Of a stretch of DNA of 64,000 nucleotides, positions 13,315-21,620 are shown piece after piece. The stretch spans positions 992,001-1,056,000 of the forward strand of contig OU015524.1 of the NCBI GenBank assembly GCA_907165065.1, written 5' to 3'. A program made the position numbers and the translations under genes. Below the pieces are notes generated by a model, which did not search any database, was not told the DNA's origin, and saw only the letters and a program-made list of their open reading frames with translations. Position 1 is the first letter of the stretch, and every line of letters starts with the position of its first letter. Source of the stretch: Caprimulgus europaeus (lineage: Eukaryota > Chordata > Aves > Caprimulgiformes > Caprimulgidae).

Positions 13315-16300
13315 CTGTAAATAAAAAAACACATATTAGGAGCCTTCAAGTTTGTTCAATATGTATTTTAACTTACCTGTTTTCAGTGCTTGAAGATCTA
13401 TGGCAGGAGCACACTATGCTGACATACCAGGCACCCCCGTTACAAATGGCTCATCTATCCTGTCCCCAAGGCAGGAAGGGGATAAGATGCATGACCTTTG
13501 TAGTGCTACTGATTACTGCCTCCCAAGGAAAATCCTGGGGATGCAGACATTTGCTTCAAGGAAATTTTACTTGTCTGCCCTTCAAGTGAACCTTGTGACA
13601 TCAGGAGTCAGCAGAGGAGATGGCGATGGGTTAAGAAAATTAAGGCGATCAGAGTGAAAAGGGCTCTCCAATTCAGTGAGTTAGGCAGAGATATGGGCAT
13701 GGGGATGGCACAGACACAGGGGTCAGGTACAGTCCAAGTGTCACACAAATAAAACCAGAAAGGTTGAAAAAAAGGTCAAAAGTAGCAATAAAAATTGGCA
13801 AAGGGGACAAGAACATGATAGCTACGCGTAATATTTTATCTGTTGTGTTCCAGAACGATAAATTCCCACACAGTAAAATCCTGACCTCACCAGAAGCGAC
13901 AGGAGCAGCCCCTGGACATGTCAGGAATTTTATGGGGTTTATACACTAATTTCCAATTAATGTATGTTTAATAAGTACTCTTTCAAACTGGATAAATAAA
14001 ACAAAGGGTCGCTTTGCTTCTTGAAAAAAAGGTGTCCATGAAAAATGACATAGCAGTTTTTTAAAAGATCGCTTAATGTCCATCTTTTTATTACAGCAGT
14101 GTCCTGTCACCAGAAATTTAAGATTAGGATAGTTGTTGTTTATCTGTAAGGAAAATCCATGCTATTCTTCTTCATCCCTTTATTTTCTAGAACATTCTGC
14201 AGAATGACTAGTTATCTCTCCTCTACTCCCCCTTAACATTGCTGAAATTGCTGCTTTCCATTTATCTGCTTCTTTGCTGGGGAAGAAACACAGATAAAAT
14301 ACTGGTTCTTCAAATAATGCCAGCTGATAGTTTGTGGGAATTAATTTTTTGTTGTTTTTGTAACAGTGCTTCCTGAAAATTGAGGTTGATACTGTATGCT
14401 CTAAAGGCACACTTCATCAAAATCAATATTGATTAGAACTTCACCAAGCCATAAGATCAAGTGAAAACAAGACTGACTGGCACTTCACTGGCTCTGCATT
14501 TCCCTAGCAAGTAACACCAGTGCATGGAAAATTACAGACTCTTGTGTGATGATGGAGAAGTGACTGAGCTCCCCTCTAGATGAAAGGCAGTGTTAGTGTT
14601 TAGACTGATAACACAAGGATATTTCACTAGCCATTTTAGCCACAGAGTCAGCAACAATACAGGCTGAGGTGTCGGAAGCGTCGACTGATGTGAGGTTCCA
14701 GTTTCCAGATGTACAATAATCAGTACTGGCAGTCCTTATCACCTGCTGCCTTCTTTCCCTGCCCCACCATTAGTTGGGGTTTTTTGAATCATGGCTGAGA
14801 TAAGTAATTTCAAAATGAACTGTAAATGAAAGCACAGATTCACACCACAGTATTTACTACATTTCAGAATAGCAGGATTTTTCAGTACCAATTTAAGAAT
14901 GTGGTATGCTGGGTGCTGCCATCAGCCTACGCTTGATCCCAGTGATTCTGTGTCTATGGGGAGAGAGTGTGAAGTATTCAGAGAAGTGGAATGAAAATGG
15001 GAAACAGAAGTCCTTAACTACAGGAATGCAAGAGATGTGTCAGGACAGTTTTATTTTGGAGAAAATAACTGAATGCCTAAACTGAAAGGATGACTATTGA
15101 AGCCTATTTTAAGCTGGAATACAGTACAGATTTCTCTGACATTCTGATTCAGTAAGAAAACAAGCAGTCTAACAGTGAAACAGTGAAGACAAAATACCTG
15201 ATGTAGGCAGTGCAAAGGACTCTGAAAGGTGCCTCTTGAAAGGTGGTTTCTTACTGTCCAGCTTGCTGTGCAAAGTCACATTTACTTGATTCTTGCTTCC
15301 TTCCAAACCCTGCAGAGTAACTCCAGTGCCAGAATGACTCCCTGGATTTTCAGGCCCTGCATGAAGAGCGCCCTGAGAATTGTTGGTCTTTCGGAACTTA
15401 AACTTTGAAGGCACGAGTGATGTTTTGTTACCAGAACTGTTATTTGGCATCCTTCCCATATTACACAAAAGATCTGGGCTGTCCAATGCTTTGCTATTAA
15501 GAATGTTTACTGCATTAACAGGACTCACTTCAGAACCAGCCTCTCCTGCCGGCACCGAATGTGACCTGTACCATTTTCCTGAAGCAGCCTTTGTGGTGCC
15601 TTCGGAAGCAGCCTGCTGACAGCTTCTAGACAGTGCGTATCTACACTGCCCAGAAGGACCCGAGGTCACAGCTGGGGGACTTGGGGCGTTCTTACAGTTC
15701 ACTGTGTGACCCATTGTGGCCAGCCCGTGTGTCACCTTTGAGGAATTCCTACAGGAATTGTTTAGTGAGAGACTGTCCTGGTTTGCACTTGGTTTCTGTG
15801 CCGAGAGGCGATCAGGCAGTCCTTGTTTAGAAGATGTGAGGCTGTTACCAGCGTTTGATCTGGCATTAACACTGGCTCCTTGTGTAACTTTGGCTCTTTC
15901 ATTTCCTTGTTTAACATCCTGGCTCTGAGTCTGCTTTTCTATATCATCACACACCTGATACAGCAATTCATCGTCCTCGTAGTTTGTATCCCAAAGACTG
16001 TCGGATTCACAAAACATATCTAATATCTCATCAGAGAATTTTGGTTCATTCCAGTCATCAAATGACAGAGGACACTTCTTTGCCATTTCAACTTGATTTA
16101 AGTGACCTGTATTAGCTTGGTTAACCGCTTTACTTAGATCATTAGGTTTTGTCTTGGTAGAAACACTGGATGATGGACAGGAAACACTGTGTGTTTTATT
16201 CCCAGGTTTTTCAGTCCGTTGTCTGTGAGGATTAGATCTTGAAGGAAAAAGAGGATCATTTTTAGGATGAATAGTTTCATTTCCATTCTTAACTCGAGGT

Positions 16301-19300
16301 TGTGTTGAAACAGGAATGTAGTTCACATCACTGTTTTGGGCAGTTTTCCAAACAGCATTTATTTTGTCTGGCTTAACATCACATTTGCCATGAAAGGCTA
16401 TGGTCTCTGTCTTTGAGTTTTCTGTCTTATTACATGGCTTCTGTAAAGAAAGAGATTTTGCAACATTTTGTGTGTTTTTACTGGAATGTTTCAAAGGTGA
16501 AAACTGCAAGCTATTAGATTTGTGTACATTACCCAAACAAGTTACTGACTTGCAACTACTCCTTTCCTTTGTTGTGCTAGCATCACTGAAACTGTGCACA
16601 GATGGGTCTGTGGGAATAGGTGGTGCTTCTTCAGTACTTATCAGTTCAGGATTTTGGGTTATTTGCATCACAAAAGAGTCATCTGCCAAAAAATCAGTAT
16701 CCCAGTCATCAAAATCATCATTACCTACTCCAGCAAGCTTACTGGAGACAACCAATGGTGCCTTCAAAGAACAATGATTTTTTTTTGTCACTGCGTGAGT
16801 ATCACGTTTTGGAGAAGTCTGGTTCACACTTCCTAGCACACACAGAGTATCTTTTCGATATGCCTCTGAATTACCATGTTGCATGTCTGTAATTTGCTCA
16901 GGAAGATGTTCCTCTTCCAAGGTGCTTTTATTTTCATGGAAACTATTATTTAAAGAAATAACTGAGAGTCCTTGGCTCAACTGTCCACTACACTTCTGGG
17001 TAGAGCAGTCAAAAAGAGCACGAAGGGCTATTTCAGCCTCAAGGTCTACAGGCTTCTGACTGCTAGACTGGCAGGGCTCTGCAGCAGGGATGCCAGTGCT
17101 CTGCCCAACTGGTTTCAGGGACAGAGCAGTATCTGCTTCAGAAACTTCACCAAGGAGTGAGTTCAGGTTCTTCATATTTATTTCATTTTTAGAATTATTT
17201 AAAGACTGTGAGGTGGTCTGGATGAAGTAATGATCAAGCTTCTCTTGTTCCTGAGCAGCATCTAGCTCTACTAGATTTTTATCAAATTCCTTGGCCAATT
17301 TCATGAGTTCTTCTTCAGGATTTTTTATTTTAAGATCTCTAGATTAAAAAAAAACAAACAAAAACCAGAAAAGAAAGTCAGACCTACTGAGAGAGTTTAG
17401 CCAAGCTCAGTAACATGACTGTATGAGCTGTTCATTCTCTAGTTTAACGAGTACAGAGAATGTGACTGACTCCCAGCGCTTTCCATGTGCGGCCAGCATG
17501 CAATCTTTTTGGTAATTCCCAAGAAATACCCCATGGAGAAGAGATAACAAGCCCAAAGTCAAAAGCATTCTGTATGCTAATGTACAGTTACTGCACATAA
17601 AGGAACACCACATGCCCTTTTTCTTGCCAGCCCAGCTGTTATGGGCAAGACAAAACTGTAACTTACCTTGTACAACTTAACTTTGTCCTGGCTCGTGCTT
17701 TTACTACTCCAGGGGTGCAGGGAATTGCATCCTCACCAATCCACGTCCCTAAAAGGGAGCCTTCGTTACAGGCTGCTTTTTCATCCTGAATGATTAGATT
17801 TATAATGCTTAGCAGTTTGATTTCAGATAAAGATTGGACTAGACACACACCTTGCATTAGTTAAAAGTTGCTAAACCAATTAAACTGGATTAAATCTGTT
17901 GAAAGCCACAGACAGGTGCTAAACCAATACAAACTAAGTGAGATTACGGCAACATTGTCTACAGGTAGTTGTATTACTTTAATTATATCAATTTAAAACA
18001 AGAAGTTCAATTAAAATAACTGAATTTTACTTTGGTGCTCAAATTTAATACCCTGTTGACTTCAGGTTTACAAATAATCTGCAATATTCATGTTACAATC
18101 TAGTTTAGTATGCTGCTGAGGAGCTAGCTGAGAGGCGCTGCCTTTATCCACTTAAAGCAGCGTTAACAGACCAGAGAATGTGAAAGAAATCACATTCTGT
18201 ATGCTTCCAGGAAAAAGTTCTGACTTCTTCCATTACAACTCATTTATATAAGGAGCCTCTAAGCAGAAATAAGTGAAGTTTAGAAACTAAATGAGCTTCA
18301 GAGCTTCAAAGTCGAGGTTTGGATTTGAATTCTGAAATCTGAGAGATACAGTACCGCAGTGGTAAAGTGTGTAGAGGGCCAGAGACAAATGCTGGATGCA
18401 AGATGTTACTGTATAGAAGCCAGCAGAAGTAATCTGAACTTTACTAACAGGGTGGTTTGGGGTAGGTTTTCTTTTTTCTTTTTTTTAAGAAAAAAGAACA
18501 CAAGTAACAGATAGTTGCAAATCCAGTCTGATATTATTTACATTTGACAGGGCTGTAATCATTTGAAAGGAAGAAAGTGGCATCCCTCATAGATAACTTT
18601 ACAATTCTTAAGTATAATTTTCACAATATGACATAGTGAATACTTTTTACATGGCCTTGTCAAATAAGCAGGCATGTTTTGCAAGCTAAATACTACAGAA
18701 CTGTTTTAGGAGTTCTCTTCTAAACACTAACAGGTTCTCCTCTTGCAGTTACTAAAAGGGAAACAATAAGACAACACTATCTTATTTTCACTTTCCAGGC
18801 TGTGGGCATCAGGTTTACTGCGAGAGAGATACACCAAGAGCACAGATCTTAGGGTAGAAAGCCAAATTATTTACAAGAAGGAAGCAAAGTTACTGTGCTT
18901 ATAGTACTGTGGAGCCTCTCTCTCATCTCAGTCTTGTTCTTGTACTTCAGCAGTCATTCAGGATGCTTAAAAACATCTGCCAAGTAAATCCAGGATGTGA
19001 AGAAACTCTTACTTTTTAACAGATGAATTATTATGGTTAAATAAACCCATCAGTATTCCTAAGACCAGGGACAAGAACTTGTATTCTGAAAGTAAAACTT
19101 TCTAAAATGGAGCTGCTGCAAGTCCACCTTTTTTATAATACATCCTTTTTTACAGCATCTTTGGCTCATGAGAGCAACCAGTCAAACGCTATGCTCGTGA
19201 TTTTAATTCAATCCAGTCTTAAGAACATGGTACTCGTTTTCTGCACACCCAGTTCTTACCAAGTTAAAGAGACTATTGGGACTAGAATTCAGCCTTGACT

Positions 19301-21017
19301 CAAACAGGATACTGTAGCACTGTTCTGTTTGATTACTGCATACATGGACCACAGAAAGCAACAATTACCTGAGGAGCGATGCGATTAACTATGTCTGAAA
19401 TTTCTACTGCGCATCTGTTGGTCGACTGTTGGGTTTTTCCATTGCCTATGAAAACAAACAAAAAGCCTTCTTAAAATCTGCAAAATGGTTCCATTTATAA
19501 AGTGTAGTGTGTCTCAAATCATTCAGATATATGTGCCAAAACCAGAACTTGATTCAGCACCATATTGAGAATTTATGGGTTTTTAATAAAAAATAAAACC
19601 AAGCCACCTAACATGATAACAGAAAGGGGCCTTTTTTCAAGAAATTTTATAACTTTTAGTACACTCCCACTGCGTGCCTCAACTGGGCACCCTGAAGTCT
19701 GGATTTCATTAGTGTTACCTAGTCTGTGTGCAATTGGTGAATGAGGATCCCAGAAGATTTCTTGCTGTATATCGGTGTCATTCACAGGAGAGCTGAAAGT
19801 AGGGATTCGGGATTTCCTGCTCAGCGATCTCTTTGGTGTTTTATGTAAACATGACTCTGTGCAAACAGAAAGATGATCCTTATTAAAAAAAACAAAACAC
19901 CAACAACAAATAAAAGGCAGAGTAACTTAAGACATACAACAAGACAAAGTATAAAGAAGATGTTTTGGGAACTTTAAGAATAAAAATAAAGTTCACACTC
20001 ATCAACATTTCATTACTTACAACAGGAATATTGTTCACAACTATACATTTAATGCAGAATAGGACTATCAGTTATATCACCACAGAGATAACAGAGCATT
20101 AGGTGACACTGACAGCTCCATGCTCAGCATCTGATGGCAGGGATGAGAACTATCAGCCCTCCTACTCGAGGGAATACTAACTTCAACTTGTGGTAAGAGA
20201 AAAACTATGTATACTTGTATGGGAGATTATTTTGTATTCTGGCTTGCTCTGTTTTGTTCACCCAGACTCTGATTTGGGTCACAACTTTTAGGGAGTCCCC
20301 AAACTGTTCTGGGTCACAACCTATCTGTGCCTGTACTTCCCTCCACTGGGCCGTTTCAGCTGGGACTGTTAAAAGCAGGAATAGAGCTACTGAAACTCTG
20401 TCTCACAGCAGTAAGTGAACTGAACGTGCTCTGGGAAGCTCTGCTCGTCTCCCCTGCCCGTCAGAAATGGCGCTGCGGATGTGAAAGCCTCCAGACATAG
20501 TTTTATACAAGATGCTGCAGCGACTACGGCAGAAGCATCGCAGGAGATGTTGTGCGGGTCCAGGCTTTATCCCCTCCCCGCTCAGTTCTGAGTGTCTGCG
20601 CGGGAAGATACTCTTCAGCCCTCCTGGACCAGAGGAGCCGCAGCGGGAGGGGCAGAGCGGGGATCGCTCCGCTCCGGCCCGCTCCTCACAGCCGGCTCGC
20701 GCCGCCCCCGCGGCTCCGGGGGTGCAGGGCCGGGCCGGGGCCCCCAGGGCCGCTCCCGCCGTACCTGCAGCGCCGCGCACCGTCGCCTCCCGCGACGGTG
20801 ACGGCCGGGGCGCGCGCGGCGCTTCCCCCACGGGCAGGCCTAGGCCTGGGCCTGGGCCTGGGCCCGCGCCGCCTTGCGCTCCGCCGGCCGCCTCCTCCTC
20901 TTCCGCGGGAGGCTCCGCCGGCCGCCGCCGGGTGAGCTGCTCCTCGCCGCCACCGCCGCTCCGCCTCCTCAGGGCGGCGGGCCTGAGGCAGAGCCCCTTC
21001 CGCCGGCTACCGGGCAT
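13199..21017 (-). CDS. ETAA1: ETAA1, activator of ATR kinase (six-exon gene model)
   Basis: ETAA1 is recruited by RPA-coated single-stranded DNA at stalled forks and activates ATR-ATRIP in parallel with TOPBP1. Six exons join in matching phase at AG/GT sites to give 947 residues, close to the human protein (about 926). Visible parts in order: a Pro/Gly/Arg-rich N terminus (1-84); a basic stretch followed by the ATR-activating motif EIFWDPHSP with W120 (equivalent to human W107); the conserved LLGTWIGEDAIPCTP block (167-181); a charged predicted coiled coil (about 204-236); acidic segments at 403-418 and 621-663; a long Ser/Asn-rich linker with many SQ/TQ dipeptides; and a basic C-terminal helix (about 920-941) of the RPA32C-binding type. 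Introns 1-5 are about 908, 273, 1583, 328 and 1883 bp. Identity is certain at family level. The start codon and the first exon are the least secure parts. Confidence 0.95.
15050..15055 (-). terminator. Candidate intronic polyadenylation signal (AATAAA) in ETAA1 intron 5
   Basis: A canonical AATAAA on the minus strand lies just past the exon 5 read-through stop, the right distance for a composite terminal exon. Further AATAAA copies in the same intron are at 14179-14184 and 14087-14092. AATAAA is common by chance in AT-rich DNA. Confidence 0.3.
15169..15197 (-). other. Exon 5 read-through extension (alternative short ETAA1 C terminus)
   Basis: If the exon 5 donor is not used, translation adds nine residues after the splice point (GILSSLFHC) and stops at 15169-15171. 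The product would be 918 residues and lack the RPA32-binding helix. A minus-strand AATAAA lies about 115 bp beyond the stop. Seen in sequence; use of the isoform is inference. Confidence 0.35.
15198..17338 (-). CDS. ETAA1: ETAA1 coding exon 5 (large exon, RPA70-type motif region)
   Basis: This 2141-bp exon encodes residues 196-910 and is the single large exon typical of ETAA1. The acceptor is a T-rich tract ending AATCTAG at 17339. The first residues (about 204-236) form a charged predicted coiled coil. An acidic motif DDFDDWDTDFLADDSF sits at 403-418. A second one, FDDWNEPKFSDEILDMF through DDELLYQVCDDIE, at 621-663 corresponds to the internal RPA-binding region of the mammalian protein. The rest is Ser/Asn/Lys-rich and likely disordered, with about ten SQ/TQ dipeptides. 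The exon ends ACATCAG at a rather weak GTATTT donor (15197). Read-through gives a stop at 15169-15171. Confidence 0.96.
17667..17785 (-). CDS. ETAA1: ETAA1 coding exon 4, conserved GTWIGEDAIPCTP block
   Basis: The acceptor is TCATTCAG and the donor ACAAG/GTAAGT, a near-perfect consensus. The 119-bp exon encodes residues 157-195 plus two bases. Residues 167-181 (LLGTWIGEDAIPCTP) are the most recognisable ETAA1 block, followed by a basic KARARTKLSCT tail. The exon leaves at phase 2 and joins exon 5 to make Arg196. Confidence 0.93.
18471..18496. repeat. Low-complexity hairpin in ETAA1 intron 3
   Basis: CTTTTTTCTT and AAGAAAAAAG form 10-bp perfect arms around a six-T loop. Simple-sequence origin is likely. 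Confidence 0.6.
19369..19445 (-). CDS. ETAA1: ETAA1 coding exon 3
   Basis: The 77-bp exon lies between a TTTTCATAG acceptor and a CTCAG/GTAATT donor. It enters at phase 1 and leaves at phase 0, and encodes about residues 131-156 (NGKTQQSTNRCAVEISDIVNRIAPQ). The SDIVNRIAPQ stretch is typical of ETAA1 and lies inside the ATR-activation domain. The exon is too short to be found by ORF length and was located by splice signals plus family resemblance. Confidence 0.9.
19719..19856 (-). CDS. ETAA1: ETAA1 coding exon 2, ATR-activating tryptophan motif
   Basis: The acceptor is a pyrimidine-rich tract ending GCACAG; the donor is CTAG followed by GTAACA. The exon is 138 bp, phase 1 at both ends, and encodes residues 85-130. 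It carries a basic segment (KTPKRSLSRKSRIP) and then NDTDIQQEIFWDPHSPIAHR. W120 corresponds to the tryptophan known in human ETAA1 (W107) to be required for ATR activation. This is the core of the ATR-activation domain. Because the exon length is a multiple of three, skipping it would keep the frame but remove the motif. Confidence 0.93.
20765..21017 (-). CDS. ETAA1: ETAA1 coding exon 1 (residues 1-84 plus one base)
   Basis: The chosen ATG (21017-21015) begins MPGSRRKG, similar in character to the basic start of mammalian ETAA1, and has G at -3. The exon ends CTGCAG at a GTACGG donor (20764-20763) and leaves one base, which combines with AG of exon 2 to make Glu85. The encoded segment is low-complexity: Arg-rich, an EEEE run, then Gly-Pro repeats from a GGCCTG hexamer array at about 20837-20866. 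The same frame stays open upstream to about 21122 without another ATG, so a longer product would need a non-AUG start. The whole exon lies in the CpG island, so long open frames on the opposite strand here are composition artefacts. Confidence 0.72.
20837..20866. repeat. GGCCTG hexanucleotide repeat in ETAA1 exon 1
   Basis: Imperfect hexamer copies encode the Gly-Pro/Gly-Leu run of the N terminus on the minus strand. The array is in frame, so copy-number change would alter the protein length without a frameshift. Confidence 0.7.
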
Positions 21018-21072
21018 AGCGCGCGCTGCGGCGGCGGCGCCGCATCCTCCCCGCTGCTGCCGGCGCCGCCAT
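21007..21072 (-). CDS. Upstream ORF overlapping the ETAA1 start codon
   Basis: The ATG inside the YY1 motif (21072-21070) opens a 21-codon frame (MAAPAAAGRMRRRRRSARYAR) that ends TAG at 21009-21007. It is out of frame with the ETAA1 ATG at 21017-21015 and terminates just past it. If transcripts start upstream of 21072 this would reduce main-frame initiation. The peptide itself is probably irrelevant. Confidence 0.4.
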   Translation of the reverse strand: MAAPAAAGRMRRRRRSARYAR

Positions 21073-21075
21073 TTT
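21065..21075 (-). promoter_or_regulatory. YY1 motif at the expected ETAA1 transcription start
   Basis: GCCGCCATTTT on plus (AAAATGGCGGC on minus) is a full YY1 consensus. It lies about 30 bp downstream of the nearest CCAAT box and 50 bp upstream of the ATG. In housekeeping promoters this motif usually lies at or just after the start site, which places the probable TSS near 21075-21090. Confidence 0.6.
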
Positions 21076-21102
21076 GCCCGGGAGCCCACTGCACCGCTGC
21101 CG

Positions 21103-21107
21103 ATTGG
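21103..21107 (-). promoter_or_regulatory. Inverted CCAAT box (proximal NF-Y site)
   Basis: CGATTGGCCA on plus reads TGGCCAATCG on minus. Paired with the site at 21134-21138, in the usual position upstream of a TATA-less start. Confidence 0.55.
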
Positions 21108-21133
21108 CCACCGTCGCGTCACCTCGAGCGGCT

Positions 21134-21138
21134 ATTGG
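21134..21138 (-). promoter_or_regulatory. Inverted CCAAT box (distal NF-Y site)
   Basis: GCTATTGGCT on plus reads AGCCAATAGC on minus, a good NF-Y core. The second copy begins 31 bp away, three helical turns, so both would face the same side of DNA. Confidence 0.55.
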
Positions 21139-21215
21139 CTCCGCGCGGCTGGGGGGGCGGGATAACGGACGCGGCAGGGAACTGCAGCGGGCAGGGAGCT
21201 GAGGGAGCTCGCGTC

Positions 21216-21224
21216 TTTCGCGCC
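21216..21224 (+). promoter_or_regulatory. E2F-like site TTTCGCGCC
   Basis: Matches the E2F consensus TTTSSCGC and lies about 140 bp upstream of the inferred ETAA1 start. S-phase control would suit a replication-stress gene, but this is inference from one motif. Confidence 0.4.
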
Positions 21225-21258
21225 GCCCCCTCGCGCCGCCTCCTCGCGCCGCCCCCTC
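21220..21258. repeat. 13-bp GC-rich tandem repeat, three copies
   Basis: Units at 21220-21232, 21233-21245 and 21246-21258 share GCGCCGCC(C/T)CCTC with one substitution. On the minus strand each reads as a GGGGGCGGCGC-type Sp1/KLF box, so the array could set promoter strength and vary in copy number. Confidence 0.7.
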
Positions 21259-21620
21259 ACGCCCCGTGAGGCGCCTTCCCTCCCTCAGCCACGCGCCCGC
21301 CCTGGCGCTGTGGCGGGCGGTTCTCGCACCGCCGGCGGCCCCGGGGCGACGCGCTCGGAGCCCTTATTTCGGCAGTTCCGTGAGGGAAAAGCGACATCTG
21401 CCCTCGCCAGAGGGGCTGGCTGTGCCCTGCGGCGGGCCCCGGCCATCGGCCTGCCCTGAGGGGGGCCTCGTGCCCATGAAGCGCTTCGTCACTGAGGCGG
21501 CTTCGTCGCTGAGGCGGCCTCAAGCCCTCGATTCGCCGGTGGCTCCCAGGCCACGCTGGCTGCTGCCAGCCCGCCAGCCCTGTGTCGGTCCAGGTCTCCG
21601 CTGAGGTTCTCGGAGCCATG

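Larger units (their letters stand above)
20540..21620. promoter_or_regulatory. ETAA1: CpG island and ETAA1 promoter
   Basis: The only dense CpG/GC-rich block in an otherwise AT-rich window; it spans ETAA1 exon 1 and its upstream region. On the minus strand it has two CCAAT boxes (ATTGG on plus at 21103-21107 and 21134-21138), a GC box at 21154-21163, an E2F-like TTTCGCGCC at 21216-21224, and three 13-bp GC-box-like repeats at 21220-21258. No TATA box is evident. This is a housekeeping-type promoter and may fire in both directions. Confidence 0.85.

Noticed and set aside
13120-13332. 70-codon minus-strand frame over ETAA1 exon 6
   Set aside because: It is a different frame from the spliced ETAA1 reading and has no family match. 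The phase-correct frame gives the RPA32-binding helix.
20403-21604. Long open frames on both strands in the CpG island (112-239 codons)
   Set aside because: GC-rich DNA lacks stop codons by composition. Only the minus-strand part 21017-20765 joins a known gene by a valid splice site.
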